A stretch of 50,038 bases of DNA from Bacteroidales bacterium UBA7569 (GTDB taxonomy: Bacteria > Bacteroidota > Bacteroidia > Bacteroidales > Paludibacteraceae), in the NCBI GenBank assembly GCA_002477945.1, contig DLLF01000025.1:1-50038 (forward strand), given 5' to 3'. Position numbers and translations under genes: made by a program. The notes beneath the pieces were generated by a model. That model made no database searches and was not told where the DNA came from. It worked only from the letters and a program-made list of their open reading frames with translations. Shown here in pieces: positions 42,682 to 50,038 of this stretch. Positions within the stretch are counted from its first letter, which is position 1; each line of letters opens with the position of its first letter.

Positions 42682-43236
42682 ATGAACATCATTGAAACAC
42701 CCATAAAGGACCTGCTCATCATCGAACCCGATGTATTTGCCGATGAGAGGGGTTTCTTCATGGAGACCTACAATGCCGAACGTTATGCCAAAGCAGGCAT
42801 AAGGCATCATTTCGTACAAGACAACATGTCTTCATCGTGCTACGGAGTGGTACGAGGGTTGCATTTCCAGAAACCGCCTTATGCCCAGTCGAAATTAGTA
42901 TCATGCATTGTGGGAGAAGTGTTGGATGTTGCCATGGATCTGCGTACTGACAGCGAGACATTCGGGAAATGGTATTCCGTAAGGCTCTCCGCCGAAAACC
43001 ATCGGCAATTTCTTATCCCTCAAGGATTCGCCCACGGTTTTTCCGTACTTTCGGAGCACGCCGTCTTCGCTTACAAGTGTGACAATCTGTATCACAAAGA
43101 ATCGGAGGGCGGTATATTACTATCCGACCCGCAACTGGGCATAGACTGGCAAGTACCCGAAGAGAGAATGATTCTGAGCGAAAAAGACAAAAAGCACCCT
43201 TTGTTTGAAGAATATCTAACCACCATTCACCATTGA
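42682..43236 (+). CDS. rfbC: dTDP-4-dehydrorhamnose 3,5-epimerase
   Basis: A 184-residue cupin epimerase, third step of dTDP-L-rhamnose synthesis for surface polysaccharide. The active-site block NMSSSCYGVVRGLHFQ contains the catalytic His and nearby Arg; IPQGFAHGFSVLSEHAVFAYKCD is the conserved second half. The length is usual. rfbD follows after 4 bases. rfbA and rfbB are not in the window. Confidence 0.97.
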   Translation: MNIIETPIKDLLIIEPDVFADERGFFMETYNAERYAKAGIRHHFVQDNMSSSCYGVVRGLHFQKPPYAQSKLVSCIVGEVLDVAMDLRTDSETFGKWYSVRLSAENHRQFLIPQGFAHGFSVLSEHAVFAYKCDNLYHKESEGGILLSDPQLGIDWQVPEERMILSEKDKKHPLFEEYLTTIHH

Positions 43237-43240
43237 TTGT

Positions 43241-44083
43241 ATGAACATACTTGTCACCGGTTCCAACGGGCAATTAGGCAACGAGATCAAGAACTTAGCA
43301 TCTGAGCATACGGCACACCAGTATTTCTTCACAGATGTGCAGGAATTGGATATCACCGATACGGCAGCCGTTTTCGCTTTCGTTGGAACCAACCACATTG
43401 ACTTTATTATCAACTGCGCAGCATACACGAATGTGGACAAGGCGGAAACGGACGAAGCAACGGCACAACGAATCAACGCCTACGCCGTGCAGAATCTGGC
43501 ACGGACAAAACTTCCCATCATACACGTTTCAACAGACTATGTATTTGACGGCAGTGCATGTACTCCTTATACAGAAGAATTGCCGACCGCTCCTCAGACG
43601 GCATACGGCAGAACCAAGTTGGAAGGAGAACGTCTGTTGCTGCAATCGAATCCGAAGGCTATTATTTTGCGTACGGCATGGCTATATTCCTCCTACGGAA
43701 ACAATTTCGTGAAGACGATGCTGAACCTTTTTGCCAACAAGGAACGCATTTCGGTTGTATTTGACCAAACAGGGACTCCCACATACGCCGCAGATTTGGC
43801 TCATACGATTTTCCGCATCGCGGAATCGGAAGAACGGGTACCTGGCATTTATCACTTCACCAACGAGGGTGTATGTTCATGGTATGACTTTGCCACGGAA
43901 ATCAAACGACAAACGAATGCCTCGTGCGAGATACTTCCCGTCCTATCATCGGAATATCCCTCGAAGACACCACGCCCCCACTTCAGCGTATTGGACAAAT
44001 CTAAAATCAAAAAGACTTTCCATTGCCAAATTCCCCATTGGACAGACGGCTTGGCACGCTGTTTGAGGAAACTCGGCAAGTAA
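43241..44083 (+). CDS. rfbD: dTDP-4-dehydrorhamnose reductase
   Basis: A 280-residue SDR-type reductase that makes dTDP-L-rhamnose, the final step after RfbC. The nucleotide-binding motif is VTGSNGQLGNE at residues 4-14; INCAAYTNVDKAE is conserved; the catalytic YGRTK is near residue 125; HVSTDYVFDG precedes it. Translation is probably coupled to rfbC. Confidence 0.97.
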   Translation: MNILVTGSNGQLGNEIKNLASEHTAHQYFFTDVQELDITDTAAVFAFVGTNHIDFIINCAAYTNVDKAETDEATAQRINAYAVQNLARTKLPIIHVSTDYVFDGSACTPYTEELPTAPQTAYGRTKLEGERLLLQSNPKAIILRTAWLYSSYGNNFVKTMLNLFANKERISVVFDQTGTPTYAADLAHTIFRIAESEERVPGIYHFTNEGVCSWYDFATEIKRQTNASCEILPVLSSEYPSKTPRPHFSVLDKSKIKKTFHCQIPHWTDGLARCLRKLGK

Positions 44084-44105
44084 TCATTCTATCCGATCAA
44101 AAAAT

Positions 44106-44546
44106 ATGAAAAGACAACCATTTATCATTTTACTATTGGCAGCCTTGCTTCCCATCGGTTGCAGCAAGAAAGCCAGCACAGAGAATTCATTCAAAACAGA
44201 ATCACTGAACGGAGAATGGCAGATTGTATCCATCCATCAAGAGACTTTACAAACCGCTGCCGACGAAGAGATTCCCAGTATAAGTTTCAACACAGAGGAC
44301 AAATCGTTTTCATGTTATGTAGGTTGCAACCGTATGGGAGGCACATTGTCCACCGATAACGATTCGTTGCGATTAGGCAACATCTTCTCCACCCGTATGT
44401 ACTGTCCCGACAAGATGGGGACGGAGCAGAAATTAGGAATTGCTTTGGAACAGGTGCGGCTTGCCCAAACGAGCGATGACGGGAATCTTCTTCTTCAAGA
44501 TGCAGAGGGGAGGACATTAGTCACTTTATTGAGAACAGGCGATTAA
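44106..44546 (+). CDS. META-domain lipoprotein (HslJ-like)
   Basis: A 146-residue lipoprotein with signal and lipobox FIILLLAALLPIGC. The META domain follows: LNGEWQIVSI, ISFNTEDKSFSCYVGCNRMGG with the hallmark GCNR, and TRMYCPD. In E. coli the related HslJ is linked to novobiocin resistance; the role here is unknown. It lies 22 bases after rfbD and likely shares its transcript. Confidence 0.92.
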   Translation: MKRQPFIILLLAALLPIGCSKKASTENSFKTESLNGEWQIVSIHQETLQTAADEEIPSISFNTEDKSFSCYVGCNRMGGTLSTDNDSLRLGNIFSTRMYCPDKMGTEQKLGIALEQVRLAQTSDDGNLLLQDAEGRTLVTLLRTGD

Positions 44547-44571
44547 AGCATTATCACGGATAATAACAACA

Positions 44572-44611
44572 AGAGAAGCCTCTCCTCCATGACGAAGGAA
44601 GAGGCTTCTCT
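44572..44611 (+). terminator. Hairpin after the META lipoprotein gene
   Basis: AGAGAAGCCTCT (44572-44583) pairs perfectly with AGAGGCTTCTCT (44600-44611), 25 bases after the stop. There is no clear U-tract, so termination is probable rather than certain. Confidence 0.6.
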
Positions 44612-44641
44612 GATTATAGGGTGTTTGCGAGCAGACCTCGT

Positions 44642-44674
44642 TGAGGAGTCGTTGAGGTCGGCTTGAGGGGTCGT
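44642..44674. repeat. Tandem 11-base repeat, three units (TGAGGGGTCGN type)
   Basis: Units TGAGGAGTCGT, TGAGGTCGGCT and TGAGGGGTCGT, then AGGAAAAG. Two units are identical to those at 36805-36837. Confidence 0.88.
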
Positions 44675-44826
44675 AGGAAAAGCGTACAGACCTCCCCACC
44701 CCCTCCGAGGGAGGGGCAAAAACAACGTTAACATCATACTATGCATATCCATCAATGAGATCAGGTTCACTTATTCCACCCATTGCATGGAATACATAAA
44801 AAAAAATGAAACAATCCGACAATGCA

Positions 44827-45495
44827 TCAAAGTTCTTCAAACGTATAGTTCAGAAAGTCATTAACAGGTTTGAAGGCTTTTGCCACATCTACCAAACGGT
44901 TCAAGAAATCGGGTGCATTCACTTCTTTGTCCGTAAACAAATGGGAACACGTGAATGCTTTACGCCGCAGCCAATCAGCATGCTGCCAGGAAGCGGGAAA
45001 CCCTTGCGGCACACGCTGCAACATATTATCGGTATCGAAATCGACAAAGTACTTTTTGAAAGCGGGTGCAGACATCAAGTCTTCCAGTTCATCGGCATTG
45101 TCGAAAATGCTTTGACGCAAGGCTTTAAGGAGTTTCGGTTCGGGACACCAAATACCTCCTGAAAAGAGACAATGACCAGGCTGCAAGTGGAAATAGTAGC
45201 CGCCATAGGGGCTTTTCTTGCCGCCATGAGGAGCCAAGAAGGCTCCGAACCACTCCTTGTAGGGACGTTTATCCGGAGAAAATCGGACATCCCGATAGAT
45301 ACGCCAGATACAATCTTTCGGAGCAAGCCCGTGCAATGCAGGATCAATCCGCTGCATTGCATCAATGAATTCAGCCGTAAAGTTCTCAAAATCCCGACGG
45401 CACTCCAAATATAATTCTTTGTTGGCATTAAACCACTCCCGATTGTTTTCCCGAGACAGTTCTGCCAAGAAATTCAATATCAGTTTCGTATTCAT
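44827..45495 (-). CDS. DUF2461 family protein
   Basis: A 222-residue protein of the DUF2461 (TIGR02453) family, function unknown. The N-terminal block LNFLAELSRENNREWFNANK and the central WRIYRDVRFSPDKRPYKEWF are the family signatures, followed by GGYYFHLQPGHCLFSGGIW. No signal peptide, so cytoplasmic. The ATG at 45495 is chosen over one at 45513 because MNTKLILNFL is the family-like start. It may be transcribed with lemA from upstream. Confidence 0.92.
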   Translation of the reverse strand: MNTKLILNFLAELSRENNREWFNANKELYLECRRDFENFTAEFIDAMQRIDPALHGLAPKDCIWRIYRDVRFSPDKRPYKEWFGAFLAPHGGKKSPYGGYYFHLQPGHCLFSGGIWCPEPKLLKALRQSIFDNADELEDLMSAPAFKKYFVDFDTDNMLQRVPQGFPASWQHADWLRRKAFTCSHLFTDKEVNAPDFLNRLVDVAKAFKPVNDFLNYTFEEL

Positions 45496-45612
45496 AGACT
45501 TTGTAAAAAACAAAAGTTACGTCTTATTTTCTCAGGTATATCAACAGCGGAAGATGTACGTTTTTGACAAATCATACATCTTCACACTCTATCAGGACAA
45601 GTTCCTATTCCG

Positions 45613-46203
45613 TCAGAATTCGACAGCCGGTGCTTTTTCAGCGCCCTGCTCCGCTTCGAAATAGGGTTTCCTGGCAAAACCGCAGATACCTGCCACAATG
45701 TTCGTCGGGAAACGCCGAACCTGCGTATTGTAGGTACGTGCCGTATCGTTGAAAGCATTGCGCGCAACGGCAATACGATTCTCGGTACCTTCCAATTGGT
45801 CTTGCAACTTCAAGAAGGTTTCATTGGCTTTGAGGTCGGGATAAGCCTCGCTGATTGCCATCAAGCGTCCCAAAGCAGTACCCAATTCGCCTTGCGCCGC
45901 TTCATAAGCAGACAAGTTTTCTTCCGACAAATCGTTTGCATTGATTTGTATCGATGTAGCCTTGCTACGAGCCTCCATGACAGCAGAGAGTGTATTTTGC
46001 TCGTGAGCGGCATAGCCTTTAACTGTATTGACCAAATTAGGTATCAGGTCAGCACGCCGCTGATACTGATTTTCCACCTGCGACCAAGCACTCTCTACGG
46101 TTTCTTCCTGTGCGACCAAAGCATTGTATTGCCCGAAGCCCCAAATAGCAACCAGTGCCAATGCAGCCAAAACGACCAACAGAATAAGTGTTCCTTTTTT
46201 CAT
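45613..46203 (-). CDS. lemA: LemA family protein
   Basis: A 196-residue membrane-anchored protein. One N-terminal transmembrane helix (LILLVVLAALALVAIWGF) is followed by a helical bundle with the family blocks YNALVAQEETVESAWSQVEN, YQRRADLIPNLVNTVKGYA and IAVARNAFNDTARTYNTQVR. The function is not settled; LemA genes often pair with TPM-domain genes, as here, where it follows by 35 bases. Confidence 0.95.
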   Translation of the reverse strand: MKKGTLILLVVLAALALVAIWGFGQYNALVAQEETVESAWSQVENQYQRRADLIPNLVNTVKGYAAHEQNTLSAVMEARSKATSIQINANDLSEENLSAYEAAQGELGTALGRLMAISEAYPDLKANETFLKLQDQLEGTENRIAVARNAFNDTARTYNTQVRRFPTNIVAGICGFARKPYFEAEQGAEKAPAVEF

Positions 46204-46238
46204 ACTGTGTTATGATGTATTAAGTTAATAATTTACAA

Positions 46239-47471
46239 TCAGAATTTACCTCCTGCGCCACCGCCGAAACTTATGCCGCCTCCGAAACTTCCTCCGGAGA
46301 AACCTCCCGAAGAGCCTCTTCCGCCACCAACAGGCGCTACCACCACGGGTGTGCGAGGTATGGAATATGCCTTGACGGCGGTTTTTCCACAATGTTTGCA
46401 GAGATATGTTTTTTCTCCCCGCCCCTCGGAGAGGGGAGTGGGTTCCTTGACAATCACATTGCTCACAAGCCCATAGGTTTTGGCATGACAACCGGGACAA
46501 CGCATATAATGTGTATTCTCCCTCTCGTACGGGAGAATGACATGATTATAACAAGACGGACACAACCAAACATCGTAATCAATGCTCTTTACACGTTCTT
46601 CCGCCTGCTCTGCACCATTGAGATAGGTATCCTCTTCCGATTCCGCCAAACGGCGCATTGTATGTTTACATTCAGGGCAAGGAAAGGGTGAAGTACGGAT
46701 TTTCTCCACCTGCCGTTGGTACCACTTCAAGAAGAAGAAGTTGGGAAGAGGGAAGAACACAGCACATATTTTATATATATACAAAGTCGTTTGGGCGTGA
46801 CGATACCGAATATTCTTTTGAAGTGTCCGGTTGCCATTCAATTCCCGATAAGCAGCAAACGAGAGAAGGATCAAGATAAAACAGGAAAAAGAAAGATAAT
46901 AACTGAGATACAATCCCCATGGAGACGGTTTCTGCACAGGCGGCAAAAGCAATTCCTGCAGAGCCGAGTCAGTGGTCAGTTTCTCCACAACAGCCTTCAC
47001 ACCCGCAAGTATCCCATCATCCCAATCACCATTCCGCAAAAGAGGGATCATTGTGTTTTGGACAATATCGGAACACACACCATCCGGAAGAACACCTTCC
47101 ATACCCCCACCTGTGTGAATACGAATATCACGACTATTACGCACCAGCAGGATCAAGACCCCCGTGTTCTTACCAGACTTGCCTATGCCCCAAGCATTGA
47201 ACAAAGACTGGGCAAAATCAGCAGCCATGGTCTCCGAAGCCATATCATCAACAGCCACTACCACCAATTCGACCTCTGCACGCTTGTCCAGACCAGCGGA
47301 CAAATGATTGATTTGCGCCACAGCGGATTCGGAAAGGATATTATCGGGATTTGCCACATAGTCAGACAAAGAGATCGCATGAGGATTGGGAACATCCTGA
47401 GGAGCATAAACTTTTCCTGCCACATCCAAGCACAAGAGCAGGACAGAGAGTACCAAGGAGAACTTTTTCAT
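46239..47471 (-). CDS. TPM-domain membrane protein with zinc-ribbon-like region
   Basis: A 410-residue protein. A signal peptide (FSLVLSVLLLCLDVAGKVYA) leads into a TPM domain (YVANPDNILSESAVAQINHL, then YDD-like and RDIRIHTGGGMEGVLPD) on the outer side of the membrane. One or two transmembrane helices follow (LYLSYYLSFSCFILILLSF). The cytoplasmic part holds four CxxC pairs (CPECKHTM, CPSCYNHV, CPGCHAKT, CKHCGKTA), fit to bind two zincs. The tail is Gly/Ser/Phe-rich (GGFSGGSFGGGISFGGG). The ATG at 47471 gives a proper signal; the longer frame to 47531 overlaps the tRNA region. Likely an operon with lemA. Confidence 0.9.
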   Translation of the reverse strand: MKKFSLVLSVLLLCLDVAGKVYAPQDVPNPHAISLSDYVANPDNILSESAVAQINHLSAGLDKRAEVELVVVAVDDMASETMAADFAQSLFNAWGIGKSGKNTGVLILLVRNSRDIRIHTGGGMEGVLPDGVCSDIVQNTMIPLLRNGDWDDGILAGVKAVVEKLTTDSALQELLLPPVQKPSPWGLYLSYYLSFSCFILILLSFAAYRELNGNRTLQKNIRYRHAQTTLYIYKICAVFFPLPNFFFLKWYQRQVEKIRTSPFPCPECKHTMRRLAESEEDTYLNGAEQAEERVKSIDYDVWLCPSCYNHVILPYERENTHYMRCPGCHAKTYGLVSNVIVKEPTPLSEGRGEKTYLCKHCGKTAVKAYSIPRTPVVVAPVGGGRGSSGGFSGGSFGGGISFGGGAGGKF

Positions 47472-47532
47472 AGGAAACGGCACATTGCTATTTCTGAATT
47501 TATGCATATCTTTGCAAACGGACTTGACCATG

Positions 47533-47604
47533 TACCCCCGCCGGGAATCGAACCCGGATCTAAAGTTTAGGAAACTCGTATTCTATCCATTGAACTACAA
47601 GGGC
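47533..47604 (-). tRNA. tRNA-Arg (anticodon CCU)
   Basis: 72 bases fold as a cloverleaf on the minus strand: acceptor GCCCTTG with CGGGGGT (several G-U pairs), D arm GTTC/GAAT, anticodon loop TTCCTAA giving CCU, and T arm CCGGG-TTCGATT-CCCGG. The discriminator is A and CCA is not encoded. A TACCTTTG box lies at 47642-47635. It would read AGG codons. Confidence 0.92.
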
Positions 47605-47634
47605 ATGGCGTCTGCTTTGCCATAATGCGGTTCG

Positions 47635-47665
47635 CAAAGGTACAATAATTTATTGATTGCTAAAA
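47635..47665 (-). promoter_or_regulatory. Probable promoter of tRNA-Arg
   Basis: On the minus strand TACCTTTG (47642-47635) fits TAnnTTTG; the upstream box is weak (TTTT at 47665-47662, 19 bases away). The tRNA 5' end is 31 bases beyond. Confidence 0.5.
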
Positions 47666-48292
47666 ATGAAACAAAAAATATATGTGGTTTGGGTAGGAAG
47701 AAAGCCCGGGATATACACCTCGTGGGAAGAATGTGAAAGACAGGTGAAGGGCTATGCGGGAGCACGTTACAAATCTTTTTCCACAGAAGAGAGTGCCAAA
47801 TCGGCATATCAAGAAGGTCCGGCAGAAATCAATCACCCGTCAAAGGCAAAAGACAGCCATAAGACCAATAGCGGGAAGACTTTGAAACCGGTTTATCCTT
47901 ATTTGGCAGTAGATGCCGCATGTTCGGGAAACCCCGGCAAGATGGAATACAGAGCCGTAATAGCAGACACCGGAAGTATCGCATTTCACAGAGGACCATA
48001 CGAGGAAGGGACAAACAACATAGGTGAATTTCTTGCCATTGTACTCGGTTTGGCATGGCTGAAACAACAGAATTTGTCATGGCCGATTTATTCGGACAGC
48101 AAGATTGCATTGGGATGGCTAAAAAAGAAGCAAGTTGCCACCAAACTGAAACCCACGAGCAAGAATGCACCTATTTTTGACAGCATCCGTGCTGCCGAGA
48201 CATGGCTTCAACAACACTCATACGATACCCCTGTACTTCATTGGAAAACCAAAGAATGGGGGGAAATACCTGCCGACTTCGGAAGAAAATAA
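47666..48292 (+). CDS. rnhA: Ribonuclease HI with viroplasmin-type N-terminus
   Basis: A 208-residue enzyme that degrades RNA in RNA-DNA hybrids. The N-terminal domain (YVVWVGRKPGIYTSWEECER, RYKSFSTEESA) is the hybrid-binding viroplasmin domain. The catalytic domain has Asp in YLAVDAACSGNPG, Glu in NNIGEFLAI, Asp in IYSDSKIALGW and a last Asp in IPADFGRK. The ATG at 47666 is chosen over a TTG at 47657. Confidence 0.95.
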   Translation: MKQKIYVVWVGRKPGIYTSWEECERQVKGYAGARYKSFSTEESAKSAYQEGPAEINHPSKAKDSHKTNSGKTLKPVYPYLAVDAACSGNPGKMEYRAVIADTGSIAFHRGPYEEGTNNIGEFLAIVLGLAWLKQQNLSWPIYSDSKIALGWLKKKQVATKLKPTSKNAPIFDSIRAAETWLQQHSYDTPVLHWKTKEWGEIPADFGRK

Positions 48293-48353
48293 GCAGATAA
48301 CACCTCTCTGCAATTGCAAGGCAAAGATTACAAAACGAAAATATATAGGGATA

Positions 48354-48387
48354 TTTATCTGTAATCAGACTCTTTTTACTACCTTTG
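48354..48387 (+). promoter_or_regulatory. Promoter of gap
   Basis: TACCTTTG (48380-48387) is an exact downstream box; a weaker TTTA (48354-48357) lies 22 bases before it. The leader to the gap start codon is about 95 bases. Confidence 0.55.
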
Positions 48388-48489
48388 CACGCTGTAATTG
48401 GTATGATAATTGAAAAATGGAGGAAAGGACAGAAAGGGGTGATTTGAAAAGAACAACAAATAGTTTAACAAACTAAATTACATAAAATT

Positions 48490-49500
48490 ATGACAAAAGT
48501 AGGTATTAATGGTTTTGGCCGTATCGGACGTTTCGTTTTCCGTGCTGCCCAGACTCGTAACGACATCGAGATCGTTGGTATCAACGACCTTTGCCCTGTT
48601 GATTATTTGGCTTATATGCTCAAGTATGACACCATGCACGGTGCATTTGAGGGCACTATCGAGGCTGATGTAGAGAATAGCAAACTTATCGTTAACGGTA
48701 AGGCTATCCGTGTAACCGCTTGCAAAGATCCTAACGAACTCGCTTGGAACGAGGTTGGCGCAGAGTATGTTGTTGAGTCTACCGGTCTCTTCCTTACCAA
48801 AGAGAAAGCACAGGCTCACATCAACGCCGGTGCTAAATACGTAGTTATGTCCGCTCCTTCCAAGGACGACACTCCTATGTTCGTTTGCGGTGTTAACTTC
48901 GACAAATACGTTAAGGGAACCCAGTTCGTATCCAACGCTTCTTGCACCACCAACTGCTTGGCTCCTATCGCTAAAGTCCTCAACGACAAATTCGGTATCG
49001 TTAACGGTCTTATGACTACCGTTCACTCTACTACCGCTACCCAGAAGACCGTTGACGGTCCGTCGCTCAAAGACTGGCGTGGTGGTCGTGCTGCTTCAGG
49101 CAACATCATCCCGTCTTCTACCGGTGCTGCTAAGGCTGTAGGTAAAGTTATCCCTGAACTCAACGGCAAACTGACCGGTATCTCGATGCGTGTCCCGACT
49201 CTCGATGTTTCGGTGGTTGACCTTACTGCCAACTTGGCTAAACCCGCTACCAAAGAGGACATCTGCGCTGCTATGAAAGAGGCTAGCGAGGGCGAACTCA
49301 AAGGGGTACTCGGTTATACCGAGGATGCAGTGGTTTCGAGCGATTTCCTCGGCTGCAAACTGACTTCTATCTTCGACGCTAACGCCGGTGTTTACCTCAC
49401 AGATACTTTCGTAAAAGTTATCTCTTGGTACGACAACGAGATCGGTTACTCCAACAAAGTTCTCGACCTCATCGCCCACATGGCAAAAGTCAACGGCTAA
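48490..49500 (+). CDS. gap: Glyceraldehyde-3-phosphate dehydrogenase, type I
   Basis: A 336-residue glycolytic enzyme that oxidises glyceraldehyde 3-phosphate with NAD. The Rossmann start is NGFGRIGRFVFRAAQ, the catalytic Cys is in ASCTTNCLAP near residue 155, and the substrate-binding TGAAKAVGKVIPELNGKLTG and SWYDNEIGYSNKV follow. Codon use is strongly biased to C- and T-ending codons (AAC, GTT, ACC), unlike its neighbours, as expected for a very highly expressed gene. Confidence 0.98.
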   Translation: MTKVGINGFGRIGRFVFRAAQTRNDIEIVGINDLCPVDYLAYMLKYDTMHGAFEGTIEADVENSKLIVNGKAIRVTACKDPNELAWNEVGAEYVVESTGLFLTKEKAQAHINAGAKYVVMSAPSKDDTPMFVCGVNFDKYVKGTQFVSNASCTTNCLAPIAKVLNDKFGIVNGLMTTVHSTTATQKTVDGPSLKDWRGGRAASGNIIPSSTGAAKAVGKVIPELNGKLTGISMRVPTLDVSVVDLTANLAKPATKEDICAAMKEASEGELKGVLGYTEDAVVSSDFLGCKLTSIFDANAGVYLTDTFVKVISWYDNEIGYSNKVLDLIAHMAKVNG

Positions 49501-49526
49501 TCTGAGTTGAAATAATACTCATCTCA

Positions 49527-49563
49527 AAACGGGTTCAGGCTACGATGTAGTTTGAACCCGTTT
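49527..49563 (+). terminator. Terminator of gap
   Basis: AAACGGGTTCA (49527-49537) pairs perfectly with TGAACCCGTTT (49553-49563) and is followed by ATTTTTC, 26 bases after the gap stop. Confidence 0.9.
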
Positions 49564-49582
49564 ATTTTTCCGAGAGCAAGTT

Positions 49583-49614
49583 TTTGTCATTTCGGCATAA
49601 TGTTTGTAACTTAG
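49583..49614 (+). promoter_or_regulatory. Probable promoter of ssrA
   Basis: TTTG (49583-49586), 20 bases, TAACTTAG (49607-49614), one base from the consensus. The mature tmRNA begins 23 bases further on. Confidence 0.55.
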
Positions 49615-49636
49615 CGGCCGATTATGCATACGCTAT

Positions 49637-50032
49637 GGGGCTGTTTGGTTTTGACAGCAGGTAGAATGGCTATGTAAGCATGTCGAGCGCTTCGGACGGG
49701 CTCGTTAATCTCGATCCGAAAAGTTTTAATTGGCGAAAACAACTACGCTCTCGCTGCCTAATCGAAGTACAGTAGATTGGCTTTATCCCGGCACCAGGTG
49801 CCGAGACGAGACATCTCCCGAGCGCCCTATCCTACGAGGCGGCTTGACAAGGAGGTGCAGAAATATCGGGGATAGGCGGTTATGGTCTCGCATAACCATC
49901 GAAATGAAAGAGAATAAGGCAACGTGTTGGTAGTTCGGGTCTTGCCGTTGCACGAAAATGGAAGCCGGAATAAGCATGTAGAAAGCATAGATGTTCCTTG
50001 TTTGGACGAGGGTTCGACTCCCTCCAGCTCCA
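49637..50032 (+). ncRNA. ssrA: Transfer-messenger RNA
   Basis: A tmRNA that rescues stalled ribosomes and tags the unfinished protein for degradation. The 5' GGGGCTG pairs with 3' CAGCTCC (50025-50031), and the T arm AGGGTTCGACTCCCT is intact; the discriminator is A50032 and CCA is not encoded. The tag frame reads GENNYALAA and stops at TAA 49759-49761. Paired segments that would form pseudoknots follow (for example TATCC near 49829 and GGATAG near 49871). The gene is complete just inside the right edge of the window. Confidence 0.96.
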
Positions 50033-50038
50033 CAAATA

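Larger units (their letters stand above)
44547..44826. other. Intergenic region between convergent genes
   Basis: About 280 bases with no gene. It contains the hairpin at 44572-44611, the 11-base array at 44642-44674 and a GC-rich palindromic segment at about 44690-44717 (CTCCCCACCCCC, then GAGGGAGGGG). Confidence 0.6.

Noticed and set aside
47505..47513. Plus-strand TATCTTTG promoter near the tRNA
   Set aside because: No matching upstream TTTG box at 19-21 bases, and the next plus-strand gene is beyond the oppositely oriented tRNA.
46716..47570. 284-codon plus-strand open frame opposite the TPM gene
   Set aside because: Shadow of the TPM gene that also runs into the tRNA-Arg gene.

Overview
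The window is a chromosomal segment of a member of the order Bacteroidales. The evidence is the Bacteroidota-type promoters (a TTTG box about 20 bases from a TAnnTTTG box), scarce Shine-Dalgarno sites, zinc-free S14 and L36, the tmRNA tag GENNYALAA, lipoproteins and a probable type IX secretion substrate, and neighbouring small lipoproteins that look like DUF6452 and DUF6048. The genus cannot be fixed from the sequence alone.

Bases 1-12.5 kb, minus strand: a leuS gene that runs off the left edge; a small PD-(D/E)XK protein of the GxxExxY type enclosed by inverted triple repeats; a short-chain dehydrogenase; a type II restriction-modification pair; transketolase; a three-gene envelope operon with stop/start overlaps; serS; and the L21/L27 pair.

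Bases 13.1-31.4 kb, minus strand: one continuous str-S10-spc-alpha ribosomal superoperon, rpsL to rplQ, with fusA, secY, map, infA and rpoA. It has a clear promoter in front of rpsL and a clear terminator after rplQ.

Bases 31.9-36.7 kb, minus strand: a complete diversity-generating retroelement (DGR), the most notable system here. In transcription order it has a promoter, a pure GA/CT tract, an Avd-like accessory protein with a MutS-like N-terminal part, a secreted lipoprotein whose 3' end is the variable repeat (VR), a hairpin just after the VR, a YoeB-type toxin-antitoxin pair bounded by direct repeats, the template repeat (TR), and a DGR reverse transcriptase. TR and VR are both 188 bases, align without gaps and differ at 24 positions; 23 of these are adenines in the TR coding strand.

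Bases 37-42.6 kb, minus strand: an export and peptide-catabolism operon (5'-nucleotidase C-terminal-domain lipoprotein, C69 dipeptidase, PepD dipeptidase, secreted nuclease-like protein). Bases 42.6-44.6 kb, plus strand: rfbC, rfbD and a META-domain lipoprotein. Bases 44.8-47.6 kb, minus strand: a DUF2461 protein, LemA, a TPM-domain protein and tRNA-Arg. Bases 47.6-50 kb, plus strand: RNase H, gap and the tmRNA gene.

Several intergenic regions carry short arrays of about three 11-base units (TGAGGGGTCGN type, or other cores). The same three-unit design, with a CCATTAAAG core, brackets the GxxExxY gene, which hints at a common origin for these elements.
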